Assembly: GCA_002502605.1 (NCBI GenBank)
Contig: DAPR01000051.1
Span: forward strand, 1-14,601
DNA: 14,601 bases
From: Euryarchaeota archaeon UBA258
Lineage (GTDB): Archaea > Thermoplasmatota > Poseidoniia > Poseidoniales > Poseidoniaceae
Direction: 5' to 3'
The notes under the pieces: generated by a model
Told to the model about the DNA's origin: nothing
The model's input: only the letters and a program-made list of their open reading frames with translations
The model's database searches: none
Made by a program: the position numbers and the translations under genes
Shown: piece by piece, positions 1 to 7,036 of the stretch
Numbering within the stretch: position 1 is the stretch's first letter
How the letters are laid out: the number at the start of each line of letters is the position of its first letter

Positions 1-1263
1 TACATCCGGACAGCCATGGACAAGGTCATCAAGGCATACGGGATGAAGATCAACAAGAAATCAAAATCCAAGATTTTCTACTACCTGCGCCGTGATCTGA
101 TTGGCTACGGTGAAATGGACGTGCTGATGAACGACATCAACGTGGAAGATATTTCTCTTGATGGAACCAATGTACCTATTTTTGCCTATCACCGAAAGTT
201 CGAATCTGTTGAAACAACCTGCGTTTGGAAAACCGATGAAGAACTCGAATCCTACGTCATCAAGCTGGCACAGCGATGTGGAAAGCACATTTCGGTTGCA
301 GACCCGTTGCTTGACGCAACGCTGATGGATGGTTCAAGAATCGTCATGAAACTTGGACGTGAAGTCTCAACCCGTGGTTCAGCGTTTTGTATTCGACGGT
401 TCAAGGACGATCCGTTCTCTCCTGCGGACATCGTAGCGTTCCGAACCATGTCGTCGCTCATGGTCGCTTACCTCTGGATTGCGTTCCAGAATGAAGTGCC
501 AATGCTGTTCGTCGGCGGTACGGCTTCGGGCAAAACAACCACCCTCAACGCCATGTGCATCTTTATCCCGTGGCAAATGAAAATTGTTTCAATCGAATCC
601 ACACGTGAAGTCAACATCCCTCAGCCAAATTGGGTTCCGGGTTTGACGCGGCAAGGATTCGGTGGTGAATCAAAGGATGGTGTCATCGGTGAGTTCGAAC
701 TGCTCAAGGCTGCTCTTCGTGAACGGCCAGAATACATCATTGTCGGTGAGATTCGTGGTGCAGAAGCCTATGTTCTGTTCCAGGCAATGGCCACAGGCCA
801 CTGTGCGTATTCAACAGTCCACGCAGACTCAGTTGCATCGCTCGTTCACCGTCTTGAGAACAAACCAATTGACATCCCGCGTGTCCTGTTGCCTGCATTG
901 GAAGCATGCGTCATTCAGATTCAAACCCGTATTAATGGAAAACGTGTCCGAAGAAGCAAACAACTCGTGGAAATTGTTGGAATCGACCCGAATTCATTGG
1001 AAATCATCACCAACGAAGTGTTCCGCTGGGATGTCACATCCGACGATTTCATCTTTAGCGGCAAATCGTATGTTCTTGAGAAAATCATGGTCAAGATCAA
1101 CTTCTCACAAGACGATATGCGCCGAGAATTGAGAACACGAAAGCGAATCCTTGAATGGATGGTCCTCAATGACATTCGAAAAGCAGACCAGGTGTCTCAA
1201 ATCGTCACGGAATACTACGTTCGGCCAAATGAGATCCTCGCTCGAGTTGACGGATTGCGTTGA
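1..1263 (+). CDS. Archaeal type II/IV secretion / pilus assembly ATPase (FlaI/TadA/GspE family), 5' partial
   Basis: Cytoplasmic hexameric ATPase that would power assembly of pilin-like subunits by the membrane proteins encoded next. The frame is open to base 1, and family members usually carry a longer N-terminal domain, so the ATG at 16 is probably internal and the gene starts outside the window. Counting from that ATG, the N-terminal half has the usual run YYLRRDLIGYG (22-32), EDIS.DG (44-50), RCGKHISVADP (87-97) and DGSRI (105-109). The RecA core has Walker A GGTASGKTT (167-175), a Glu/Asp-box region IESTRE (193-198), Walker B IIVGEIRG (241-248) with catalytic Glu245, and the His box GHCAYSTVHA (261-270). 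The motif set matches archaeal FlaI-type enzymes rather than bacterial PilT. The Asp box normally reads IEDT; here Asp is Ser. Downstream come two FlaJ/TadC proteins and pilin-like genes, so a Tad-like pilus or secretion system is more likely than an archaellum. The family call is very secure, the substrate unknown. Confidence 0.95.
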   Translation, partial: YIRTAMDKVIKAYGMKINKKSKSKIFYYLRRDLIGYGEMDVLMNDINVEDISLDGTNVPIFAYHRKFESVETTCVWKTDEELESYVIKLAQRCGKHISVADPLLDATLMDGSRIVMKLGREVSTRGSAFCIRRFKDDPFSPADIVAFRTMSSLMVAYLWIAFQNEVPMLFVGGTASGKTTTLNAMCIFIPWQMKIVSIESTREVNIPQPNWVPGLTRQGFGGESKDGVIGEFELLKAALRERPEYIIVGEIRGAEAYVLFQAMATGHCAYSTVHADSVASLVHRLENKPIDIPRVLLPALEACVIQIQTRINGKRVRRSKQLVEIVGIDPNSLEIITNEVFRWDVTSDDFIFSGKSYVLEKIMVKINFSQDDMRRELRTRKRILEWMVLNDIRKADQVSQIVTEYYVRPNEILARVDGLR

Positions 1264-1274
1264 GACACAGAGAA

Positions 1275-1280
1275 GGAGGG
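1275..1280 (+). promoter_or_regulatory. Shine-Dalgarno site of first platform gene
   Basis: GGAGGG lies 7 bases before the ATG at 1288, in the 24-base gap after the ATPase stop codon. It supports that start and shows that this operon uses Shine-Dalgarno initiation. Confidence 0.75.
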
Positions 1281-1287
1281 AGCATCG

Positions 1288-2307
1288 ATGGACTTGACCG
1301 CATGGCAAAGGATTTGCAATAGAATCCTAGGTCGCGCCGTCAAAAAGCGTGCTCGGGGCGACAAAGAACTGGCTGACAACCTCGTTAAAGGATCAATGAA
1401 GATGATGCCAGAAGTTTACTTGGCAACCGCAATTATGACGACGATGGCCATCACACTCATCTGCTGGGGGTTCGTCTCACTGTTCTTCATCCCCGACATT
1501 GGCATTATCGCCTACTGGGAGTCGATTCAAGATCCGGCAACCCTCGATTACTGCTTCGAGTGGGAATATTGGAACCAAGACCTCGTCGATCCGACTCAAC
1601 CAGGAAATGGCTGTGATGAATTTGCCTACCAAGTGTTCCCTGCTTCATTCAAAGCAATCATCGTGGCTCTCGGAGGCGTCATCATTCCATTTGGTGCATA
1701 CAAGTACAACAAAGGCGGAGCAAAGCGAGAAGCTGACCGTCGAGGAGCTATGATTGAGAAGTACTTGCCTTACGCTGCGTCCTACACCGCCGCCATGTCT
1801 GCAGCAAACGCAACCCCGTCGAAAATCTTCAGGTCACTTGCCATGAACAAAGAAATCTATGGCGACGTGGCGGATGACGCTGCAATGGTCTATCGTGATG
1901 TCACCTTGCTCGGTTATGACCTGATTACAGCGATGAAAATGAGCGTCGATCGTGCTGCCTCAGTCTGGTTGACCGAGTTCTTCCAAGGCATGGTTGGAAC
2001 GCTTACTGCTGGTGGTCAATTGAAACTCTTCTTCCTGAACCGAGCCGAGCACTACATGCGTGAGAACCGAACACGGCTCCAGATGTTCTTGGAATCGATC
2101 GCTTTGCTGGCAGAATCTTACATTGTGGTTGCTGTCGCTATGCCCCTGTTTCTCATCGTCATGCTTGTCATTATGTTCTGGGTTTCAGGTTCTGGCGCCC
2201 AAATGTCTGAAGGCATGTTGTACGGAATCGTCCTTGGTTTCATTCCAATGATTCACATTGCATACGCCATTCTGGTATGGACAAGCAGCAAAGAGCAAGA
2301 CATGTGA
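1288..2307 (+). CDS. Integral membrane platform protein, T2SSF domain (TadC/FlaJ-like), first copy
   Basis: Inner-membrane platform of a type IV pilus-like or type II secretion machine; it should contact the ATPase encoded just upstream. The 339 residues show hydrophobic segments at about 44-67 and 122-138, a cytoplasmic helical T2SSF-type region at about 155-270 (KYLPYAASYTAAM, then a GYDLITAMKMSVDRA stretch), and two C-terminal hydrophobic segments at about 276-299 and 310-331. That is one T2SSF domain, as in TadB/TadC, rather than the two of a full FlaJ or PilC. The loop between the first two helices (about 68-121) is acidic and aromatic, with two cysteines (89 and 109) that could form a disulfide outside the cell. 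The start at 1288 is supported by GGAGGG. Family membership is clear from layout and neighbours; exact orthology is inference. Confidence 0.88.
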   Translation: MDLTAWQRICNRILGRAVKKRARGDKELADNLVKGSMKMMPEVYLATAIMTTMAITLICWGFVSLFFIPDIGIIAYWESIQDPATLDYCFEWEYWNQDLVDPTQPGNGCDEFAYQVFPASFKAIIVALGGVIIPFGAYKYNKGGAKREADRRGAMIEKYLPYAASYTAAMSAANATPSKIFRSLAMNKEIYGDVADDAAMVYRDVTLLGYDLITAMKMSVDRAASVWLTEFFQGMVGTLTAGGQLKLFFLNRAEHYMRENRTRLQMFLESIALLAESYIVVAVAMPLFLIVMLVIMFWVSGSGAQMSEGMLYGIVLGFIPMIHIAYAILVWTSSKEQDM

Positions 2308-2310
2308 GGG

Positions 2311-2316
2311 GGGGAG
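2311..2316 (+). promoter_or_regulatory. Shine-Dalgarno site deciding the start of the second platform gene
   Basis: GGGGAG sits 5 bases before the ATG at 2322. An in-frame ATG at 2277 would lie inside the previous gene and has no such site, so 2322 is preferred. Confidence 0.7.
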
Positions 2317-2321
2317 AGAGA

Positions 2322-3917
2322 ATGGCAAAGAAAAAGAAGAACAAAATCGTTGTCGAACTTGATTTGCCCAAGGACGATTCAACGCTCACAAAGTTGTACG
2401 CCATCCTGTTTGTTTCTATTCTTCTTGGATTGTGCACGGCCATTGTCTGGTCGACAAATTCTGGATTCATTCCCACAACCAACGGCGAGCCGATGTTCAC
2501 CAATGTGTATTGCGGCGCAACTGCCAAAGACAGTCAAGGCAACAGCATGGGGGCTCAATTCCAGACCAATCAGAAGCCTTCCTACGCAGCAAATGAATCC
2601 TGTGCAATCCTCAAAGACGAACCTGATGTGGTTGAGTGGGTCGATGAGGAATGGACCTCTGTTTCAAAACGAGGGAAGAACTTCGATGTGCCAGGAATCG
2701 ATTCGTCGCAGACCGGTGGCGTTGCCGTCGCTCAGCCGTTGTGGGCCAATTGCAGCGTGAGTGCAGACATACCCACTGAGTACACCATTGCCATTCGATC
2801 GCAAGCCGGTGACATCATCGATTACCACAACGGTACGACCGACAACGACAACAACCCCGACAACGACAATTGTTACATGATGATTGAAAACATTCCAGCC
2901 GACACGCGGTATGAATTCCTCGTGTTCTCCAACGAAGAGGGCAAGCAACTGTCGAAGGTGACCTTCGATGTCACCGTCCACTACTTCGATGGCATCCCTG
3001 CCAACATGAACAACAAATCATACTGGATCGGTCCTGAGGCCTCCCTTGGACCCAAGGACTTCCGCCCGTTTATCTTCCTCAACTTCTTCGGAATGAGTTT
3101 CTTCTTCTTCCTTTATCCTGCGTCCTGGTATTGGGAACGGGTTGAGTTTGCCAAGAACGAATTGGAAGAAAAGTTCCCTGACTTCTTGCGAGATCTTGCC
3201 GAATATTGGAAAGGTGGTCTTTCCATGACGGTAGCTGTCCAAACCCTTGCGACTTCAGAATATGGTGCACTGAATGACGAAGTCAAGAAAATGTCAGACC
3301 AACTCAGTTGGGGCATCAAATTCAGCGACGTAATTCGACAATTCGCAGAGCGAGTTGGAACACCATTGGTCCAACGAGCGATTGCCCTCATTGCAGAAGC
3401 GGACAGAGCGGGTGGAAAAATCTCCGATATTCTCGTGACGGCTGCGAATGACTCGAGAGAATTGAAGTTCCTTGAGGGAGAGCGACGGCGGGCAATTGGA
3501 TCTTACATTGCGGTCATCTGGACCTCGTACTTCGTTTTCCTTGGCGTGATTGTCACGCTTGCTGTCGTCTTTATTCCTGCCATTGCAGGATCCAACTCCG
3601 GTGGTGAAGACGGCGGAGACAGTGGAGGTCAAACGATTGGAAACATGACCATCCGTAACATTGACCCGCTGTTTTTCTTGACCGTTTTCTATTACGGAGT
3701 GACGATGCAAGCGGTTGGTAATGGAACCATGGCGGGTTTGATGTCGACCGGTCGTTTCTCAACCGGATTCAAGCACTCCGGGCGCATGATCATCGTATCC
3801 CTGCTGGTCTTCAACTTCCTCGCGTTCACACCGAACCTGATTGGAATCACTGAGGTGCCAGGCCTGAACCCATCCTCAGGTGCCTTCGTACCTTCCGGAC
3901 TGTATTTCGGTGGTTGA
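2322..3917 (+). CDS. Integral membrane platform protein, T2SSF domain (TadB/FlaJ-like), with large external insert
   Basis: Second platform subunit of the same pilus or secretion machine. In the 531-residue product a lysine-rich start (MAKKKKNK) precedes a hydrophobic helix at about 24-45, an external region of about 200 residues (46-248), a second helix (about 250-270), the cytoplasmic T2SSF domain (about 285-395, starting near FPDFLRDLAEYWKGG), then helices at about 396-423, 447-465 and 488-505. The external region has four cysteines (64, 94, 144, 184), four N-X-S/T sequons, a D/N-rich stretch (NDNNPDNDN) and a beta-type tail (YTIAIRSQAGD, RYEFLVFSNEEG, VTFDVTVHYFDG) that suggests an Ig/fibronectin-like fold; that fold is inference. 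A Gly/Ser/Asp-rich loop (SGGEDGGDSGG) follows the third helix. Ordinary TadB/FlaJ proteins lack such an ectodomain. It lies 14 bases after the first platform gene. Confidence 0.88.
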   Translation: MAKKKKNKIVVELDLPKDDSTLTKLYAILFVSILLGLCTAIVWSTNSGFIPTTNGEPMFTNVYCGATAKDSQGNSMGAQFQTNQKPSYAANESCAILKDEPDVVEWVDEEWTSVSKRGKNFDVPGIDSSQTGGVAVAQPLWANCSVSADIPTEYTIAIRSQAGDIIDYHNGTTDNDNNPDNDNCYMMIENIPADTRYEFLVFSNEEGKQLSKVTFDVTVHYFDGIPANMNNKSYWIGPEASLGPKDFRPFIFLNFFGMSFFFFLYPASWYWERVEFAKNELEEKFPDFLRDLAEYWKGGLSMTVAVQTLATSEYGALNDEVKKMSDQLSWGIKFSDVIRQFAERVGTPLVQRAIALIAEADRAGGKISDILVTAANDSRELKFLEGERRRAIGSYIAVIWTSYFVFLGVIVTLAVVFIPAIAGSNSGGEDGGDSGGQTIGNMTIRNIDPLFFLTVFYYGVTMQAVGNGTMAGLMSTGRFSTGFKHSGRMIIVSLLVFNFLAFTPNLIGITEVPGLNPSSGAFVPSGLYFGG

Positions 3918-4358
3918 ATGAAGCGCGATGAAGAAGCACAGGTGCACATCCTTGAGATGTTGACGTTGTTTTGGTTGTTCTTCATGTCCGCAACCTTCCT
4001 TATTCGGGTTCACGTTCCCGATGCACCCTCGGTCGCACATGATTCGTCATTGGAGATTGCAGGCGATGATGCGATTCGTTACGCACTTGGACTTGAGGCG
4101 GTCACTGAAGGTGAAAACCGGCTGGAAGAGGTGCTTGGAAACGGAGAACTCGACGCTGCATGCACCCTGCTCCAAGAAAGCATTGCTGTCGGTAAAGAAG
4201 CCAATTGCTGGCTCACCCAAAACAGTGGGGTTGCAACGCCCTATGGGCCAACAGGCACCCCTGCAGGCGGGACTGTTACTGTTCACCACCTCGTTGTTGT
4301 TGGTGCTGACGCATGGACGGTTACCCTCGATGTGTGGGCGCGTGGAGGTGCTGCTTGA
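3918..4358 (+). CDS. Small pilin-like secreted/membrane protein (AQ.H.LE motif)
   Basis: A 146-residue protein whose ATG directly follows the previous stop codon (TGA then ATG), so it is almost certainly translationally coupled to the platform gene. The N-terminus is short and charged (MKRDEEAQVHILE), followed by one hydrophobic helix at about 12-30, then a soluble domain with cysteines 82 and 97 and a beta-type C-terminus (TVTVHHLVVVGADAWTVTLDVW). The pattern AQ-x-H-x-L-E leading into a hydrophobic helix resembles small pilin-like proteins found beside archaeal secretion ATPase genes in haloarchaea (DUF7288-like, from memory). A role as minor pilin or pseudopilin is inference from layout and position. 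No clear class III signal peptidase site is visible, so processing is uncertain. Confidence 0.72.
   Translation: MKRDEEAQVHILEMLTLFWLFFMSATFLIRVHVPDAPSVAHDSSLEIAGDDAIRYALGLEAVTEGENRLEEVLGNGELDAACTLLQESIAVGKEANCWLTQNSGVATPYGPTGTPAGGTVTVHHLVVVGADAWTVTLDVWARGGAA
4344..4350 (+). promoter_or_regulatory. Shine-Dalgarno site inside the upstream gene
   Basis: GGAGGTG lies 7 bases before the ATG at 4358, within the last codons of the preceding gene. It sets the start of the next gene, whose ATG overlaps the stop codon by one base (TGATG). Confidence 0.7.
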
Positions 4359-4807
4359 TGCGCACGAGTGAACTCAACCGCTCCAACGACCGTGATGCGG
4401 CACAAATGCTGTTGGCCACGGGTGTAGTGCTGCTCATGTCTTTGCTCTCGATGGCTATTTTTGGAGTCAAGGTTGCAGGACTTACCCTGCCACACGACAC
4501 CGCCTCAGACGGTGTGATCGTGACCGCCCAGGAAGTGGCCAATGGTCTTCCCGAACTTTCTGAATCTCGAACCCAACTTTGGATTGATGGAGGCCTTGAA
4601 CCACTCGAAGCGGCTGAAACGGCCATGGACGGCGTGCACAACGATATGTTGCACCATGGTGAAGTGCGTGGCATCGAAGTCAAAATGATCAACATCGTCA
4701 TTTCAGAAGTGGATTCAAACACGATTAACGTCACTGGAGAATTAGGCGTTTCTGACGGCGATGCAATGTTCACCACTATGATCAATTTTGATATCACGCA
4801 CGAATGA
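4358..4807 (+). CDS. Small pilin-like membrane-anchored protein, last gene of the pilus/secretion operon
   Basis: A 149-residue protein with a hydrophilic N-terminus (MRTSELNRSNDRDAAQ), a single hydrophobic helix at about 16-38, and a soluble acidic C-terminal domain (about 45-149) ending in alternating hydrophobic strands (VKMINIVISEV, INVTGELGV, FTTMINFDI). A charged stretch ending in D-x-x-A-Q just before the helix recalls DUF7261-like proteins that accompany secretion ATPases in haloarchaea (from memory, not verified). Its one-base overlap with the preceding gene and the strong GGAGGTG site point to coupled translation with the other pilin-like gene. Likely a minor pilin or structural subunit; inference only. 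An in-frame ATG at 4313 would give a longer product but lies deep inside the upstream gene and lacks a Shine-Dalgarno site. Confidence 0.72.
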   Translation: MRTSELNRSNDRDAAQMLLATGVVLLMSLLSMAIFGVKVAGLTLPHDTASDGVIVTAQEVANGLPELSESRTQLWIDGGLEPLEAAETAMDGVHNDMLHHGEVRGIEVKMINIVISEVDSNTINVTGELGVSDGDAMFTTMINFDITHE

Positions 4808-5470
4808 TTAGCGCTTCTTATGCTCGTTCCAAGCCACATCCATCAGATGCTTGATTCGATCTGTGTCGCTGCTCACCATCGAAAGATCTACGATTGGCCA
4901 TGAGGCAATCTTCGCTCTGTCCATAAGGCCGTTCTGAATGGCTCGAATACGTGAGAATCCCGCAAGGTATCGATCCGCTCTGCGGAAGGAGTGGGCGTCT
5001 CTTGAACGAAGCATGCCTTTGTGACGCTCTTCTTCACTGACCGCCATGACCACGCCAACGGCAATACCACCCGCTTCACGCCAACTTCGAAGCAATCGTT
5101 CGCTCGGGTTGATGTGAACGCCTTCAATCAACAAATCAATGCCTTCTCTTCGAGCCCGGTCAATGGTTGCGACAACACCTCGCTCAACCGCTTGGCAGGT
5201 GTCAAGCCAATCGATGACAGGCTCCCCTGAATCGCCACGAGAGAACGAGGAACGGTGGAGATTCGCTTGGGTCCGATCTTCATCGCACGCTCGCATAATT
5301 TCTCGAATCGCATCCGTCGAAAGCAAGCGTGCGAAGCCAGAATCAGCAGCAAGTTGGACTGAAGCGGTCGATTTGCCAGTGCCGGTTGCTCCGGCAATGA
5401 CTAGCAGGCGAGGCGCCCTGTCGGCAAGGGTGCGGGCGGCATCTTGCCCCAAACCAACCTTACGAGCCAT
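4808..5470 (-). CDS. 2-phosphoglycerate kinase-like P-loop kinase
   Basis: Probable soluble ATP-dependent kinase. In methanogens 2-phosphoglycerate kinase makes 2,3-bisphosphoglycerate, the precursor of the solute cyclic 2,3-diphosphoglycerate. The 220 residues show Walker A GATGTGKST (27-35), the family-like LSTDAIREIMR (50-60), LHRSSF (71-76), the strand IEGVHINP (115-122) and a C-terminal RYLAGFSRIRAIQ run (167-179), all in the order expected for the 2-phosphoglycerate kinase family. The methanogen enzymes carry an extra N-terminal ATP-cone-like region that is absent here, so the substrate could differ. The stop codon abuts the stop of the convergent pilus operon with no gap. No strong Shine-Dalgarno site precedes the ATG. 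Family call good, exact substrate uncertain. Confidence 0.75.
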   Translation of the reverse strand: MARKVGLGQDAARTLADRAPRLLVIAGATGTGKSTASVQLAADSGFARLLSTDAIREIMRACDEDRTQANLHRSSFSRGDSGEPVIDWLDTCQAVERGVVATIDRARREGIDLLIEGVHINPSERLLRSWREAGGIAVGVVMAVSEEERHKGMLRSRDAHSFRRADRYLAGFSRIRAIQNGLMDRAKIASWPIVDLSMVSSDTDRIKHLMDVAWNEHKKR

Positions 5471-5578
5471 GAGGATGTGTGGGGATGGTGCCTTGATGAG
5501 TCTTTGCGCACAAGTTTGCTAAGATGAACGGATTTGGCCCGACTCAATGACAACCGAATACCTTTGAGGGGACAGCAC
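5471..5578. other. Divergent intergenic region between the kinase and the aldehyde dehydrogenase
   Basis: This 108-base gap must hold the promoters of two diverging units. An AT-rich stretch around 5512-5522 (AGTTTGCTAAG) could be a weak TATA-like element for the + strand unit, but it is far from consensus. No palindrome, repeat or RNA gene stands out. Confidence 0.4.
5566..5571 (+). promoter_or_regulatory. Shine-Dalgarno site deciding the aldehyde dehydrogenase start
   Basis: GAGGGG lies 7 bases before a TTG at 5579 and 19 bases before the first in-frame ATG at 5591. An upstream in-frame TTG at 5534 has no such site. Spacing therefore favours the TTG at 5579. Confidence 0.55.
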
Positions 5579-7027
5579 TTGGCGTCAAACATGAGCGCAG
5601 AACAGATGTGGATTGCCGGTGAATGGTGTGACGCAGAAGATGGAGCAACAGCAGATATTCTTAATCCCGCAACGGGCGAGGTTATGGCCACAACCCCAAA
5701 GGCAACCCTGAGCGATGTCGAACGCTGTGTTGCAGCATCCCGAACCGCCCTCAACGACGCCTCTTGGAAGGCGATGGACCCTGCACAGCGTGGACGGATC
5801 CTCAACAAAATGGCCCAAGCCACCTATGCGAACGCAAAGGCACTTGCCGCTATTGAATCCAACAACAACGGCAAGACCTTCCGTGAAGCATTGTCAGAGA
5901 TTCGCTACGGTGCATGGACCCTCGAATACTTCGCTGGTTTGTCGGATAAAATCGAAGGAACCACCATCCCTGTCCCCGGTAACCGGCTCAATTACACGCT
6001 TCGTCAACCCCTTGGCGTCACTGCACACATCGTCCCGTGGAACTTCCCGTTGCAGTTGGCCCTCCGCTCAATCGCTCCAGCACTCGCTTCTGGGTGCACC
6101 GTGATTGCAAAGCCAGCATCATGGACCCCACTTTCGCTCATTGCATGGGCCAAAGCCATGGAAGAAGCAAACGTCGGTCTACCGTCTGGTGTGCTTCAAG
6201 TGATCACCGGATCCGGTGGACTGATTGGTGATGCTCTTGCTGGACACACCGGCGTTGACGGTGTGGTCTTGACCGGCGGTGTGCCAACGGGGCAAGCCGT
6301 CATGGCAAAGGCGAGTGAGAACCTCACCCCCGTCACCCTTGAACTCGGTGGTAAAGGTGCGAATATCATCTTCCCCGATGCGAACCTTCGCTATGCTGCT
6401 AAAGCCATCTGCTTTGGTATCTTCATGAACGCCGGACAAATGTGCTGGGCGGGATCTCGACTTATTGTCCACGAAGACGTGCACGACGAACTCGTCGAGG
6501 CCGTTGTTGCTGAAGTGGGCAAATGGAAGGTTGGACCGGGCATGTCAGAAGGCGTGCGCATTGGCAGCCTTGTTCACCAATCGCACCGTGCTGAAGTGCT
6601 TGAGAAACTCGAGGCAGGACTCGCCATGGGTGGAACTGTCGTCTGTGGTGGTAAAGCGATTGAAGGCGAGGGGGCCTTCATGGAAGCCACTGTGGTGACG
6701 GGCGTTGACAAAGACAACCTGCTGTTCAATGATGAATTGTTTGGACCTGTCTTGGCCGTCACCAAGTTCAGCGATGATGCTGAAGCGCTTGCTTTGGCCA
6801 ACGACTCGCCGTTTGGATTGCTCAACGGCATTTGGACCAACAACCTCAGCCGAGCTCACTCGATGGCTCGCGATTTGGAAAGCGGCATGGTTTCAATCAA
6901 CGAATACCCGATCACCTTCCCACAGACAGCCTTCACAGGCTGGAAGCAGTCTGGTATTGGTGTTGAACAAAGCCAGGACGCCATGCGATTCTACACCAAG
7001 GTGAAGAACGTCAACGTCAAACTCTGA
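5579..7027 (+). CDS. NAD(P)-dependent aldehyde dehydrogenase (ALDH superfamily)
   Basis: Oxidises an aldehyde to an acid; in this context perhaps a semialdehyde or aryl aldehyde feeding an aryl-CoA pathway. The product is 482 residues from the TTG at 5579, normal for the family (betaine/aromatic/muconic-semialdehyde dehydrogenase type). In that numbering the key residues are visible: PWNFP with Asn155, KPASWTP with Lys178, ELGGKG with Glu255, NAGQMCW with nucleophile Cys289, and ELFGP with Glu386. The cofactor-binding motif usually written KPAE has Ser in place of Glu, and the usual TGS-x-x-x-G loop reads TGGVPTG. Start choice is open among 5534 (TTG), 5579 (TTG, best Shine-Dalgarno spacing) and 5591 (ATG); the conserved part begins at about MWIAGEWCD. 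A crotonase-fold gene follows after 9 bases and is probably co-transcribed. The enzyme class is certain, the substrate inferred. Confidence 0.93.
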   Translation: MASNMSAEQMWIAGEWCDAEDGATADILNPATGEVMATTPKATLSDVERCVAASRTALNDASWKAMDPAQRGRILNKMAQATYANAKALAAIESNNNGKTFREALSEIRYGAWTLEYFAGLSDKIEGTTIPVPGNRLNYTLRQPLGVTAHIVPWNFPLQLALRSIAPALASGCTVIAKPASWTPLSLIAWAKAMEEANVGLPSGVLQVITGSGGLIGDALAGHTGVDGVVLTGGVPTGQAVMAKASENLTPVTLELGGKGANIIFPDANLRYAAKAICFGIFMNAGQMCWAGSRLIVHEDVHDELVEAVVAEVGKWKVGPGMSEGVRIGSLVHQSHRAEVLEKLEAGLAMGGTVVCGGKAIEGEGAFMEATVVTGVDKDNLLFNDELFGPVLAVTKFSDDAEALALANDSPFGLLNGIWTNNLSRAHSMARDLESGMVSINEYPITFPQTAFTGWKQSGIGVEQSQDAMRFYTKVKNVNVKL

Positions 7028-7032
7028 GGTGG
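7026..7032 (+). promoter_or_regulatory. Shine-Dalgarno site overlapping a stop codon
   Basis: GAGGTGG overlaps the TGA of the aldehyde dehydrogenase and lies 4 bases before the ATG at 7037, which suggests translational coupling of the two genes. Confidence 0.6.
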
Positions 7033-7036
7033 AACC

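Noticed and set aside
2277..2321. Earlier ATG for the second platform protein
   Set aside because: It lies inside the first platform gene without a Shine-Dalgarno site; ATG 2322 has GGGGAG at the right distance and a normal lysine-rich N-terminus.
1..4807. Archaellum (motility) operon
   Set aside because: No flaF/G/H or archaellin genes are seen, and two single-domain platform proteins replace the one FlaJ of archaella; upstream sequence outside the window could still change this.
4321..4839. Minus-strand open frame (172 codons) opposite the last pilin-like gene
   Set aside because: It overlaps both a coupled gene with a good Shine-Dalgarno site and the end of the kinase gene; composition is Ser/Thr/Pro-rich and no motif is visible.
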